The position numbers and the translations under genes were made by a program. Shown piece by piece: positions 27,257-35,955 of a stretch of 64,000 nt of DNA. Every line of letters starts with the position of its first letter. The stretch's first letter is position 1. The DNA comes from DATGLG01 sp035294245 (GTDB lineage: Bacteria; Pseudomonadota; Alphaproteobacteria; JACZXZ01): NCBI GenBank assembly GCA_035294245.1, contig DATGLG010000073.1, positions 62,001 through 126,000 of the forward strand. Reading direction: 5' to 3'. Under the pieces are notes generated by a model that was not told the origin of the DNA, made no database searches, and saw nothing but the letters and a program-made list of their open reading frames with translations.

Positions 27257-28738
27257 TCACTCCCCCGCCGCCGTTGCGAGCGGCGGGACCACGGCGACCC
27301 TCGCCTCCGCTGCGATGTCCCCGCGGATCGTGCGCCACAGGTTGTAGGCCATGATGAGCCCGCCGGTGAGGAAGAAGACCCCGCCCGCGGCACGGATGAC
27401 ATAGAAGGGATGCATTGCTGCCACCGTCTCGACGAAAGAGTATTGGAGGAAGCCAAGGCTGTCATAGGCGCGCCACATCAACCCCTGCATGATCCCCGAC
27501 ACCCACATCGAGGTGATGTAGAGCACGATGCCGATGGTCGCGATCCAGTAATGCCAGGCCACGAGGCGCGGCGAGTAGAGCTGGCCGCGCTTCCAGAGGA
27601 CGGGCACGAGATGGTAGAGCGCGCCGAAGACGATGAAGGCGACCCAGCCGAGCACGCCCGAGTGCACGTGACCGATGGTCCAGTCGGTATAGTGGCTGAG
27701 AGCGTTGACAGGCCTGATCGACATCACCGGCCCTTCAAAGGTGCTCATGCCGTAGAAGCCGACTGAGGTCACCATGAAGCGGAGCACGGGGTCGTAGCGC
27801 AATTTCTCCCAGGCGCCGGAGAGCGTCATCAGCCCGTTGATCATGCCGCCCCAGGACGGCATCCACAGCATGACGGAGAAGATCATGCCTAGGGTCTGCG
27901 CCCAGTCGGGAAGCGCCGTGTAATGAAGGTGATGAGGGCCCGCCCAGATATAGAGGAAGATGAGCGCCCAGAAGTGCACGATCGAGAGTCGATAGGAATA
28001 AATCGGCCGCTGTGCGCGCTTGGGCACAAAATAGTACATCATGCCGAGAAAGCCGGCGGTAAGGAAGAAGCCGACGGCATTGTGGCCATACCACCACTGG
28101 ACCATCGCGTCCTGCACGCCGGAGAAGACGGAGTAGCTCTTGGCGCCGAACCACGACACCGGCAGTGTGAGGTTGTTCACGATATGCAACATGGCGATGG
28201 TGATGATGAAGGAGAGGTAGAACCAGTTCGCCACGTAGATGTGCGGCTCGCGTCGCTTCACGATTGTGCCGATAAAGGCCACGAAGTAGAGCAGCCAAAC
28301 GAGCGTGAGCCAGATGTCCGTGTACCATTCGGGCTCGGCGTATTCGCGCGACTTGGTGATGCCGAGCAGGTATCCCGAAGCCGCCAGCACGATGAAAAGC
28401 TGGTACCCCCAGAAGACAAACCAGCCCAGCGCCGGGCCACCGAAGAGCCGCGCACGACAAGTGCGCTGCACGACATAGAAGGAGGTGCCGAGGAGGGCGC
28501 TGCCGCCGAAGGCGAAGATGCCCGCGGAGGTATGCGCCGGCCGCAGGCGCGCCCAATTGAACCAGGGCGCTATATTGAGCGACGGGTAAGCGAGCTCGAG
28601 AGCGATATAGACGCCGATAAGGAAGGCGACGACACCCCAGAGCATCGTGGCGATCATGAAGGCGCGGATGACATCGTCCACATAGGGCTCCGCCGGCCGC
28701 GTCCCCGCCACCGCCGACGCGTCGCTCTCTGTTGTCAT
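27257..28738 (-). CDS. ccoN: CcoN, catalytic subunit I of cbb3 cytochrome c oxidase
   Basis: This 493-residue, 12-helix protein reduces oxygen at a heme b3-CuB centre with high affinity. Metal-ligand regions are intact: [16 protein letters not shown], the double His in [12 protein letters not shown], and [17 protein letters not shown] with the heme ligands. The ATG at 28738 is preceded by GGGGAG. An FNR box (28843-28856) lies about 110 bases upstream. It heads the ccoNOQP-GHIS cluster. Confidence 0.97.
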   Translation of the reverse strand: MTTESDASAVAGTRPAEPYVDDVIRAFMIATMLWGVVAFLIGVYIALELAYPSLNIAPWFNWARLRPAHTSAGIFAFGGSALLGTSFYVVQRTCRARLFGGPALGWFVFWGYQLFIVLAASGYLLGITKSREYAEPEWYTDIWLTLVWLLYFVAFIGTIVKRREPHIYVANWFYLSFIITIAMLHIVNNLTLPVSWFGAKSYSVFSGVQDAMVQWWYGHNAVGFFLTAGFLGMMYYFVPKRAQRPIYSYRLSIVHFWALIFLYIWAGPHHLHYTALPDWAQTLGMIFSVMLWMPSWGGMINGLMTLSGAWEKLRYDPVLRFMVTSVGFYGMSTFEGPVMSIRPVNALSHYTDWTIGHVHSGVLGWVAFIVFGALYHLVPVLWKRGQLYSPRLVAWHYWIATIGIVLYITSMWVSGIMQGLMWRAYDSLGFLQYSFVETVAAMHPFYVIRAAGGVFFLTGGLIMAYNLWRTIRGDIAAEARVAVVPPLATAAGE

Positions 28739-28842
28739 ATCTGAACTCCCCAGCGCTTCTTGGCCTCGGACGGCACGCTCCCCCAGCGGGAGAGGCGCCG
28801 ACCTACGAAGCGGAGAATGGGCCTGCAGGCCGCGCCAGCTCA

Positions 28843-28856
28843 TTGACATGGATCAA
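28843..28856. promoter_or_regulatory. FNR box upstream of ccoN
   Basis: TTGACATGGATCAA fits TTGAY-N4-RTCAA exactly. It is centred about 111 bases upstream of ccoN and about 93 bases upstream of the divergent DUF2189 gene. The identical 14-mer occurs again at 32502-32515. Confidence 0.85.
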
Positions 28857-28942
28857 GGTTGCTGGCGCGCAGGAGCGGCAGGGTGGAGACGCGGCATTCC
28901 GCCGCAAGCTGCGTAAGCGGCATCGACGAGGCGGAGGAACAG

Positions 28943-29716
28943 ATGATCGACGCGGTGCCGGTTTTCCAGACGCCCAGCCCAAAAATCCGTCTGATTCCCA
29001 TCGACCGACCATGGCTCTGGCTGGCTGAGGGGTGGCGCGACCTATTGCGGGCGCCGGGCGTCAGCGTCGCCTATGGCGGGCTCCTTGTGGGAATCAGCCT
29101 TGCGCTTGCCCTGGCACTCTATCTCTTCGATCTCCTTTATCTTCTCCTGCCGCTCACGGCCGGCTTCATGTTCGTGGCTCCCCTACTGGCCGTCGGGCTT
29201 TATGAGACGAGCCGACGCTTGGCGTCGAATGAACCCGTCTCGTTGGAGGCCGCGCTTTCGTCCTGGCGACGCAATCCTGGGCAGCTGTCGATGCTCGGGA
29301 CGATCCTCATGCTATTCCATCTGGCCTGGGTGCGTGTCGCCATGCTGCTTTATCCACTGTTTTTTCAAGGACCCAACCCCTCTCTTGGCAATCTGCCCGA
29401 TATTCTTTTCTTCTCGCCGATGAGCCTGCCCTTCCTCGTGACGGGCACCGCGATCGGGGCTGTACTTGCCTCGCTTGTGTTCGCCATCACTGCGGTCTCG
29501 ATTCCAATGCTGATCGATAGAAACGTCGGCGTCGTTACCGCCGTGGCGACGAGCTTCGTTGCCGTCCGACACAACTGGCAAGCCATGACGCTCTGGGCTG
29601 CGCTTATCGTCTTCTTTACTGGATTCGGCCTTGTGGCCTTCTTTGTTGGCCTGGCATTCGCGGTCCCGCTCGTGGGGCACGCCACTTGGCACTGTTATAA
29701 GGACGTCGTCGAGTAG
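28943..29716 (+). CDS. DUF2189 integral membrane protein
   Basis: This 257-residue protein has about five to six transmembrane helices and the DUF2189 pattern near its N-terminus: a W-rich start (PWLWLAEGWRDLLRAPGVSVAYG), then GFMFVAPLLAVGLYETSRRL. The ATG at 28943 is preceded by GGAGGAACAG. It is divergent from ccoN and shares the FNR box. DUF2189 genes often lie near cbb3 oxidase genes in alphaproteobacteria, but the function is not established. A role in cytochrome biogenesis is possible. Confidence 0.8.
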   Translation: MIDAVPVFQTPSPKIRLIPIDRPWLWLAEGWRDLLRAPGVSVAYGGLLVGISLALALALYLFDLLYLLLPLTAGFMFVAPLLAVGLYETSRRLASNEPVSLEAALSSWRRNPGQLSMLGTILMLFHLAWVRVAMLLYPLFFQGPNPSLGNLPDILFFSPMSLPFLVTGTAIGAVLASLVFAITAVSIPMLIDRNVGVVTAVATSFVAVRHNWQAMTLWAALIVFFTGFGLVAFFVGLAFAVPLVGHATWHCYKDVVE

Positions 29717-29724
29717 CTTTGGGT

Positions 29725-30501
29725 TCAGGCAAACGCGCGAATTGCCAGAAGGCCGAGGAGGCCCGCATTCATCAGCATGAGCGGCATCGAGAACACACGA
29801 GCGGCGACCGGCAGACGACGACTGAAGAAGACACCCGCGTAGCCGACAAGCATCAAGTCGACCGCCGTACCTACGCCAAAGGCAATCATCGCGAGCGCGC
29901 CGCGGGTCGCGCTGCCGCCGGCTGCTGCGGCGGCGACCGCGCCGTAGAGGAATCCGCAGGGTAGGCAGCCCAGCGCAAGTCCAAGCATATAGCCCCTTGG
30001 CCCGCGCGGATTAACCAGTAGCGGCCGTGCCATTCGAACGAGCGGGCCCGAGAATGCGCCTCCGAGCGGCTGCGATCTCAGCGCAGGCAACCAGGGCGTG
30101 ATCGCGGACATCGCCTGTGCAAGGAAGAGGAACGCTGCTAGGAGGAGGAATCCCGCGAGCAACCAGTGGAACCCGGTGAGGCGTGCCGCAAGGCCTGTCG
30201 TACTTCCGGCCAAGGCGCCTAGAGCAGCGTAGGTTGTCAGCCTGCCGAAATGATAGGGAAGGAGCAGCGCCCCTCGTAATCGCCTCAGCTCGCCATATGA
30301 TGTGCTGCGATTCGCATCCGCGGTGATTTGCGCAAGGACAAAAGGACCGCACATCCCGATGCAATGGCTGAATCCTCCAGCCAGGCCGGCGGCGAATAGC
30401 ACACCAGGGAGGCCCAGACCGCCGAGCGCCCGGCCAACCTCCGCAACCCACGCTCCGCCGTCACAAAGTGAATACAGCGAGCTGACGAACGTCTCGATCA
30501 T
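29725..30501 (-). CDS. DsbD/TauE-like membrane protein (cbb3-linked 'sulfite exporter TauE/SafE' family)
   Basis: This 258-residue protein has about six transmembrane helices. The paired Cys motifs GGFSHCIGMCGPFVLAQ and GLALGCLPCGFLYGA match the DsbD_2-type family, usually mis-named sulfite exporter. Members near cco genes are thought to act in copper or thiol handling for oxidase assembly. The ATG at 30501 follows GGGGGAGG; a GTG at 30528 is possible. It lies shortly after hemN in the same direction and probably forms an operon with it. It is convergent with DUF2189 (8-base gap). Confidence 0.78.
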   Translation of the reverse strand: MIETFVSSLYSLCDGGAWVAEVGRALGGLGLPGVLFAAGLAGGFSHCIGMCGPFVLAQITADANRSTSYGELRRLRGALLLPYHFGRLTTYAALGALAGSTTGLAARLTGFHWLLAGFLLLAAFLFLAQAMSAITPWLPALRSQPLGGAFSGPLVRMARPLLVNPRGPRGYMLGLALGCLPCGFLYGAVAAAAAGGSATRGALAMIAFGVGTAVDLMLVGYAGVFFSRRLPVAARVFSMPLMLMNAGLLGLLAIRAFA

Positions 30502-30534
30502 CCGGGTCCGATCCTCCCCCTTTGCCACACCCCG

Positions 30535-31884
30535 TCAAACGGCAACGGAATGGCCGGCCTCACCGGACGTGAGATAGCGGTCGAAGGCGGCGCAGATCAC
30601 GCGAACCAAGGGGCGGCCCTTCGCAGTCACGCGCAATTTCCCACCGTCCCACGTCACCAATCCGTCGGCGACCATTGCCGCGACCGTTCTGCGCTCGCTC
30701 TCGAGCGAGCCGGGCTCGCGGCCATAGGCCCGGCAGAAGGCATCCACCGGCGCTTCGAACTTGCACATCAGGCTCTGAATAATGTCGCGCCGCAGCCGGT
30801 CGTCATCAGCGAGGGCTATGCCGCGCGCCGTGGCCAACTCCCCGCGCGCTATCGCCTCGCCATAGGCGCGAGAATCCGAGGCGTTCTGCACGTAGCCGTC
30901 TGGCAAAGTTCCGATTGCCGACACGCCGAAGCCGATGAGCGTTTCCGCACGGTCGGCGGTGTAGCCTTGAAAATTTCGACGCAGCCTCCCACTGGTAAGC
31001 GCTGCCACAAGGGGATCCGACGGGCGCGCGAAATGATCGAGGCCAATAGGGACGTAACCATGCGCATCGAGTGCTGAAGCGGCTGCAGCGGCCTGGAGTG
31101 TCCTCTCCTCCGGTCTTGGCAAAGCCTCTTCTGGAATAAGGCGCTGATGCCTTTTCATCCACGGCACATGCGCATAGCCGAAGACGGCCAGCCTATCGGG
31201 GTCAAGTCGCACGGCTCTTTCGACGGTCGCGACGACGCCCTCGACGGTTTGGTACGGCAGCCCGTACATGAGATCGAGATTGATGCTGCTGACGTTATGG
31301 CTTCGCAACATCTCGACCGCGCGAGCCGTTACTTCATAAGGCTGGATGCGGTTGATTGCCTTCTGCACGACTGGTGCAAAATCCTGAACACCCAGGCTCG
31401 CCCGATTCACCCCGGAAGCACCCAAAGCGATCGCATGTGATTCCGTCAAGACGCGCGGATCAATCTCAACGGCGAATTCTGCATTGGCCTCAATATCGAA
31501 ATGATTCCGAAGCGTGTTGGCCAAGGATGCGAGGTCGCGCGCGCTCAACATTGTCGGCGTACCGCCGCCAAGGTGAATATGGCTGACCGGCGGACACCGA
31601 CTCAGCACATTCGCTACAAGCGCGATCTCATTGAGCAGGAGCTTCAAATACCGCTGGATTGGATCATAGCTGTTCGCAACCTGCATGCGGCAGCCGCAAA
31701 ACCAGCAGAGCGAGCGACAAAATGGTATGTGAAGATAGAGCGATAGCGGCGTTGCCTCATCGAGCCCAACCAGCCATTCGCGGTAGCGATCGGCATTCAC
31801 CTCCGGCGTGAAATGGGGTGCGGTTGGGTAACTCGTGTACCGAGGAACGGAGCGGAGATATTTGGAAAGAATATTCGATCTCAT
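30535..31884 (-). CDS. hemN: HemN, oxygen-independent coproporphyrinogen III oxidase (radical SAM)
   Basis: This 449-residue radical SAM enzyme converts coproporphyrinogen III to protoporphyrinogen IX without oxygen, giving heme under denitrifying conditions. The cluster motif is PFCRSLCWFCGC at about residue 56-67, with the following GGGTPTML. The N-terminus (RSVPRYTSYPTAPHF) is typical of true HemN rather than HemW. No FNR box lies close upstream; a 15-base palindrome at 31928-31942 may be an operator. Confidence 0.95.
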   Translation of the reverse strand: MRSNILSKYLRSVPRYTSYPTAPHFTPEVNADRYREWLVGLDEATPLSLYLHIPFCRSLCWFCGCRMQVANSYDPIQRYLKLLLNEIALVANVLSRCPPVSHIHLGGGTPTMLSARDLASLANTLRNHFDIEANAEFAVEIDPRVLTESHAIALGASGVNRASLGVQDFAPVVQKAINRIQPYEVTARAVEMLRSHNVSSINLDLMYGLPYQTVEGVVATVERAVRLDPDRLAVFGYAHVPWMKRHQRLIPEEALPRPEERTLQAAAAASALDAHGYVPIGLDHFARPSDPLVAALTSGRLRRNFQGYTADRAETLIGFGVSAIGTLPDGYVQNASDSRAYGEAIARGELATARGIALADDDRLRRDIIQSLMCKFEAPVDAFCRAYGREPGSLESERRTVAAMVADGLVTWDGGKLRVTAKGRPLVRVICAAFDRYLTSGEAGHSVAV

Positions 31885-31927
31885 TCCGCTATATCACTCT
31901 CGTAGAGAGTTGCTTCCTATATGCTTC

Positions 31928-31942
31928 GTGTCGAGTCGACAC
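31928..31942. promoter_or_regulatory. Perfect inverted repeat upstream of hemN
   Basis: GTGTCGAGTCGACAC has two 7-base arms around a single G and lies 44 bases upstream of the hemN start. It may be an operator, or a chance palindrome. No known motif was recognised. Confidence 0.3.
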
Positions 31943-32028
31943 TCCCGACAGCGTCGATTCAGTGGCGCGTAATGACGTGCTGCGCATACTAGGTGTTCGT
32001 GGCGATCTAGGCGGGCGAACGGCATAGA

Positions 32029-32187
32029 TTAGCTCTCACCCCGTTGCAATTTATCGTACTCAAGAGCAAGCTGCTCGTACCGTACCGCCGTCTGGAAGAG
32101 CTCGGCTCGAACGCCCTCATAAGATGCCCACTCTGCAAGACGCCGGAACTCAGCGGCTGCTTCCCGGCATCTCTCCGCATACTGCAT
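32029..32187 (-). CDS. Small hypothetical protein (52 aa)
   Basis: A short open frame encodes 52 residues (MQYAERCREAAAEFRRLAEW...). The product is helical and amphipathic, with two segments (CREAAAEFRRLAEWA and ELFQTAVRYEQLALEYDKL) in the style of the many small A/E/R/L-rich proteins annotated as hypothetical in Bradyrhizobium-type genomes, which often start with a YxERxREC motif. A GGGGTGAGG sequence precedes the ATG. It lies between hemN and a perfect FNR box at 32502, in the same direction as hemN. It may be a leader cistron. Confidence 0.55.
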   Translation of the reverse strand: MQYAERCREAAAEFRRLAEWASYEGVRAELFQTAVRYEQLALEYDKLQRGES

Positions 32188-32285
32188 CCTCACCCCACAT
32201 CCGACATCCGAAACCTATCCGGAGGCCGACCTGCAGTCATATCAATCCGAATCAACGGCGCCGACACCGATAGAACGGCGCATGT

Positions 32286-32429
32286 CTACCAATGAAGAAG
32301 ACTGAATTCCTTGCGCTGGCTCAAAGAGTAGTGGTGTCCCCCTCTGCCGGGTAGAGTCAGGCTAGCTTCCTCGACGCCGTCCGCTAGGCGGCGCTCCCCG
32401 GTATTGATGCCATTGATACAGCAACACAT
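32286..32429 (-). CDS. Possible micro-ORF, 47 aa with three N-terminal cysteines
   Basis: The 47-residue product starts MCCCINGINTGERRLADG and ends in HHYSLSQRKEFSLLHW. GAGGGGGCA precedes the ATG at good spacing, and the FNR box (32502-32515) is centred about 79 bases upstream, so it would be transcribed divergently from the phosphorylase. I recognise no family. The call is weak: codon use could not be tested on so short a frame. Confidence 0.25.
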   Translation of the reverse strand: MCCCINGINTGERRLADGVEEASLTLPGRGGHHYSLSQRKEFSLLHW

Positions 32430-32501
32430 TGCCCCCTCGCATAAAGCCAATACGGCTCCGATCTACTTTATTCAGAGTAAGCCCTCCTTGTTCTCCATCG
32501 T

Positions 32502-32515
32502 TTGACATGGATCAA
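32502..32515. promoter_or_regulatory. FNR box upstream of the AMP phosphorylase-type gene
   Basis: TTGACATGGATCAA fits TTGAY-N4-RTCAA and is identical to the ccoN-upstream box. It lies 205 bases before the start at 32721 and could also serve the minus strand genes. Confidence 0.75.
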
Positions 32516-32720
32516 CGATCCGAGCGTCTCAACAGAGCACGATTATTTCAAAGGCGATGATTTGTCTTCTCTGGCTCGGGGCAGCGGAACACAGGGATGG
32601 CTCAAGCAGACAAACGCAAGAGATTATCCGTCCAACCGGCTACGCGATGCGCCATGGTGACACCAAATCCGTCGTGCGCTTGCTGATGCGACGATCCGGC
32701 CAAGAGGCGAATGGCGACCG

Positions 32721-34265
32721 ATGTACGGGAAGATAGATCGGCATCGTATGTCCGAAGCTGCTCCGGGACTGCTCAAGCTTCGACGAATCCAGATCGATGC
32801 TTATCAGGAAAGCATCGCCTTTCTTTCCCGTTCCTGCCGCCAATATCGCCCGGAAGAGTTCTCAGCACTCGAGAAAGTCGAGATCTCGGCCGGCGAACAG
32901 TACATCGTCGCGGTTCTCAACGTTGTGGACGATCCTGGGATTCTCGCCGACAACGAGTTGGGCCTCGGCGAACGGGCATTCCGGAGCTTTGGTCAGCCGG
33001 AAGGCAGCTATGTGAGCATTGCTCAGGCCACCCCTCCCCGCAGCCTCGAAGCGGTTCGGCGCAAGATTCGCGGCCATAGTTTGAGCGAGGCCGAGCTTGA
33101 TGCCATCGTGCGCGACATAACGGCGAACCGGTATTCGAAAATGGAGATTGCCGCGTTTCTCATCTCCTCGGCCGGCTTCATGGCGCCGGCAGAGGTGCTG
33201 GCCTTAACGCGCGCGATGGCTAATGCCGGCACGCGTCTGAGCTGGAGCGAAAGCATCGTCGTTGACAAGCATTGCATTGGCGGAATTCCCGGCAATCGCA
33301 CCTCCATGATCGTCGTGCCAATCGTGGCGGCCCATGGGCTAACCATACCGAAAACATCGAGCCGAGCGATCACTTCGCCGGCGGGTACCGCCGATACGAT
33401 GGAGGTCCTGGCACGCGTCGACCTCAGTGTCGAAGAAACCCGCGAAGTCGTGGAGCGCGAGAAGGGTTGCCTGGTCTGGGGAGGACACATGGGCCTCTCA
33501 CCGGCTGACGACATCCTGATCTCTGTGGAGCGGCCCCTCTCCCTCGACCCGCCGGAACAGATGGTCGCCTCGATCCTCTCAAAGAAGGCAGCGGCCGGTT
33601 CAACGCACCTCGTCATCGATATGCCCATCGGACCGACATCCAAACTGCGCAGCCTCGAGGACGCTGTGCGATTGCGCAAGCTATTCGAGCATGTCGCCGA
33701 TGCGATCGCAATCAAGGTCGACGTGGCATTCACCGATGGAACGCAGCCAATCGGCCGCGGCGTGGGCCCTGTGCTCGAGGCCCGCGACGTGCTGAAGATC
33801 TTGCATAATGAACCAGATGCGCCGGCCGATCTTCGCGACCATGCACTCACCCTTGCAAGCCGTATCCTCGAATTCGATCCATCCCTTCGTGGTGGAGACG
33901 GGAGGCGGCGCGCCGAGCTCCTGCTGAGCTCGGGCGCAGCGCTCAGACAGATGGAGCGAATCATTGCTGCCCAAGGGCAGAGCAGCAGAGAATACCCGCT
34001 CGGCCACCTGATACAGGAGATCGAGTCACCCATGACAGGGAGGGTGGAGGCAATTGATTGCTACCGCATAGCCAGGATCGCGCGACTTGCCGGCGCGCCC
34101 ATCGACAAGGGTGCGGGTATAGATTTGTTGAAAAAGGTCGGTGATTGCGTTTTGAAAGGCGAGCCGCTCTATCGCGTTCACGCTCTCCATGCGACGAATT
34201 TCAAGTTCGCGATCGAGCATGCCAGTGCCGCGAGCGGCTATTCGATCAACCAGACGGTTAGCTGA
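32721..34265 (+). CDS. AMP phosphorylase / thymidine phosphorylase-family enzyme
   Basis: This 514-residue cytosolic enzyme is in the glycosyltransferase 3 family that phosphorolyses nucleosides or nucleotides. It has an extra N-terminal beta domain (about 1-95), a helical linker, the central domain with [15 protein letters not shown] at about 186-200 and [19 protein letters not shown], and the PYNP C-terminal domain (about 430-510). The loop sequence and N-terminal domain match archaeal AMP phosphorylase more than DeoA. The substrate (AMP, CMP, UMP or a nucleoside) cannot be read from the sequence. An ATG at 32748 is an alternative start. The gene ends 7 bases before the metallo-hydrolase gene. 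Confidence 0.85.
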   Translation: MYGKIDRHRMSEAAPGLLKLRRIQIDAYQESIAFLSRSCRQYRPEEFSALEKVEISAGEQYIVAVLNVVDDPGILADNELGLGERAFRSFGQPEGSYVSIAQATPPRSLEAVRRKIRGHSLSEAELDAIVRDITANRYSKMEIAAFLISSAGFMAPAEVLALTRAMANAGTRLSWSESIVVDKHCIGGIPGNRTSMIVVPIVAAHGLTIPKTSSRAITSPAGTADTMEVLARVDLSVEETREVVEREKGCLVWGGHMGLSPADDILISVERPLSLDPPEQMVASILSKKAAAGSTHLVIDMPIGPTSKLRSLEDAVRLRKLFEHVADAIAIKVDVAFTDGTQPIGRGVGPVLEARDVLKILHNEPDAPADLRDHALTLASRILEFDPSLRGGDGRRRAELLLSSGAALRQMERIIAAQGQSSREYPLGHLIQEIESPMTGRVEAIDCYRIARIARLAGAPIDKGAGIDLLKKVGDCVLKGEPLYRVHALHATNFKFAIEHASAASGYSINQTVS

Positions 34266-34272
34266 GGGTGTG

Positions 34273-35910
34273 ATGCCGGTCACGGTCAAATTCTGCGGCG
34301 CTGCAGGAATGGTGACGGGCTCTTGTTATCTGGTGACCCACCCGGGCGGGCGCTTTCTGGTCGACTGCGGCATGTTTCAGGGATCAAAGACCCTTCGCGA
34401 GCTCAACTACGGCGCGTTTCCTTTCGACCCCACCTCGCTCGATTTCGTTATTCTAACGCATGCCCATATCGATCATAGCGGCCTCCTGCCGAAGCTTTAC
34501 CTCGCCGGCTTCAAGGGGCCCATCTATGCGAGCGAAGCGACGGGGGCGCTCCTCGCCTATGTCCTTCCCGACAGTGGTCACATTCAGGAGAGCGAAGTCA
34601 ACCGGCTCAATCGGCGTAATGCCCGGCGCGGGCGGCCATCTGTATCGGCCATTTATACGCAGTGGGATGCCGAGGCGGCTTTGGGCCATCTGGTCCCGCT
34701 GCCCTTCGATCGATGGTGCGAGCTTGGTCGTGGCCTCTCCGTCCGCCTATGGAATGCGGGGCACATACTGGGCGCTGCATCGCTCGAATTCGAGATCACG
34801 CCGATGGCCAACGTTCGATCCCCACTGCGCCTGCTCTTCTCGGGGGATCTCGGGCCCGGGCACAAGGCCTTTGAGCATGATCCGCGAGCCCCAGAAGGGC
34901 TTGATTATCTCATCATGGAATCCACCTATGGGGACCGCGCCCGAGCCGAGAGCGAGCCGGAGAGGCGTCAGGCTCTCCTCGCCGAAGAGGTCCGCGCCGC
35001 CTGGGCTGCCGGCGGCAATCTCCTGATCCCGGCGTTTGCCATAGAGCGTACGCAGGAGCTGCTTTACGATCTGACCTCGCTGTTTGACTGCGGGGCGATT
35101 CCCCGTACCAACCTTTTCCTCGATTCGCCGCTTGCCATCAAAGCGACCGGCGTGTTCCAAACGTACCTTGAGGCGCCTTCAGGCGGACAACAAAAGCGCA
35201 ACCCCTTCGCCGGCCCGAATATCCATTACGTGACATCGGTTGCCGAGAGCAAGGCACTCAATAGGATAAGCAGCGGCGCGATCATCATTGCCGGAAGCGG
35301 CATGTGCGATGCGGGGCGAATCCGCGATCATCTTCTGCACAACTTGTGGCGCCCAGAGGCTACCGTGCTCCTCGTCGGCTATCAGGCGCCCGGCACGCTC
35401 GGGAGCTTGCTCCTCCAAGGCGTTCCGGCCGTCCGCATCCGTGGCGAGGAAGTCCGCGTTCGTGCGCGGATCCGTGCGCTGGACACGTATTCAGGCCATG
35501 CCAGCCGGAGCGATCTCGTCCGCTGGGCTAAAGACAGATTTCCGGTACGTAGCGCCATATTCTTGACGCATGCGGAAGAGGCCGCCCGAATCGCCATGCA
35601 GCGCGCGTTGATCAATGCTGGGTGCACCAGGAGCGCCGTCTGCCTACCCGGCTTCGACGAGACCATCGAGCTCGTACCGAATGGCAGACCGCGCGTGCTT
35701 CCACCTGAGCCCGGCTCAACTCCACGACTTGACCGCCAGACCCTCAAGCCTACCGACTGGCACAATGCTTATGCTCGTCTCCTCCTGGATTTCAGCCAAA
35801 CACTCCGGAAATTGCCGGGTGACAATGAGCGCGAGGAGCTGATTAATCGCCTGCAGAGCGAGCTCGTGGACATACCGGCACGACGTCATCCAAGACGTCG
35901 TGCCGGTTGA
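34273..35910 (+). CDS. MBL-fold beta-CASP metallo-hydrolase (RNA-processing type)
   Basis: This 545-residue protein carries the zinc-binding motif THAHIDHSGLLPKLY at about 62-76, a beta-CASP domain (YDLTSLFDCGAIPRTNLF region), IAGSGMC (about 337), and the C-terminal RMMBL His motif TYSGHASRSDLV. It is therefore an RNA endonuclease/exonuclease-type enzyme, with no known partner. The ATG at 34273 is preceded by GAGGGT; a longer frame to 34189 overlaps the phosphorylase gene. Co-location with the AMP phosphorylase-type enzyme suggests a nucleotide or RNA salvage unit under FNR control. A strong hairpin spans its stop codon. Confidence 0.9.
   Translation: MPVTVKFCGAAGMVTGSCYLVTHPGGRFLVDCGMFQGSKTLRELNYGAFPFDPTSLDFVILTHAHIDHSGLLPKLYLAGFKGPIYASEATGALLAYVLPDSGHIQESEVNRLNRRNARRGRPSVSAIYTQWDAEAALGHLVPLPFDRWCELGRGLSVRLWNAGHILGAASLEFEITPMANVRSPLRLLFSGDLGPGHKAFEHDPRAPEGLDYLIMESTYGDRARAESEPERRQALLAEEVRAAWAAGGNLLIPAFAIERTQELLYDLTSLFDCGAIPRTNLFLDSPLAIKATGVFQTYLEAPSGGQQKRNPFAGPNIHYVTSVAESKALNRISSGAIIIAGSGMCDAGRIRDHLLHNLWRPEATVLLVGYQAPGTLGSLLLQGVPAVRIRGEEVRVRARIRALDTYSGHASRSDLVRWAKDRFPVRSAIFLTHAEEAARIAMQRALINAGCTRSAVCLPGFDETIELVPNGRPRVLPPEPGSTPRLDRQTLKPTDWHNAYARLLLDFSQTLRKLPGDNEREELINRLQSELVDIPARRHPRRRAG
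35874..35907. terminator. Strong hairpin at the 3' end of the metallo-hydrolase gene
   Basis: A 14-base perfect stem (left arm ACCGGCACGACGTC) with a 6-base loop, ATCCAA, ends just before the stop codon at 35908-35910. There is no clear T-run after it, so it is terminator-like, not a classical terminator. It lies between two convergent genes. Confidence 0.5.
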
Positions 35911-35955
35911 CGTAGCCTCTTTCTACGAGCCATTTTGCATCGTCTCTGGCAAAAT

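Larger units (their letters stand above)
32188..32720. other. Intergenic stretch with a possible micro-ORF and an FNR box
   Basis: About 530 bases separate the 52-aa gene from the phosphorylase gene. A 47-codon frame on the minus strand (ATG at 32429, stop ending at 32286) starts with MCCCINGINTGERR and has AGGGGG just before it; coding is doubtful. The FNR box at 32502-32515 lies about 79 bases upstream of it. I saw no other gene. Confidence 0.4.

Noticed and set aside
29725..30501. Naming the 258-aa membrane protein a sulfite exporter
   Set aside because: The family name is a common database label. The Cys motifs and location near cco and hemN fit a DsbD-like or copper-related role better.
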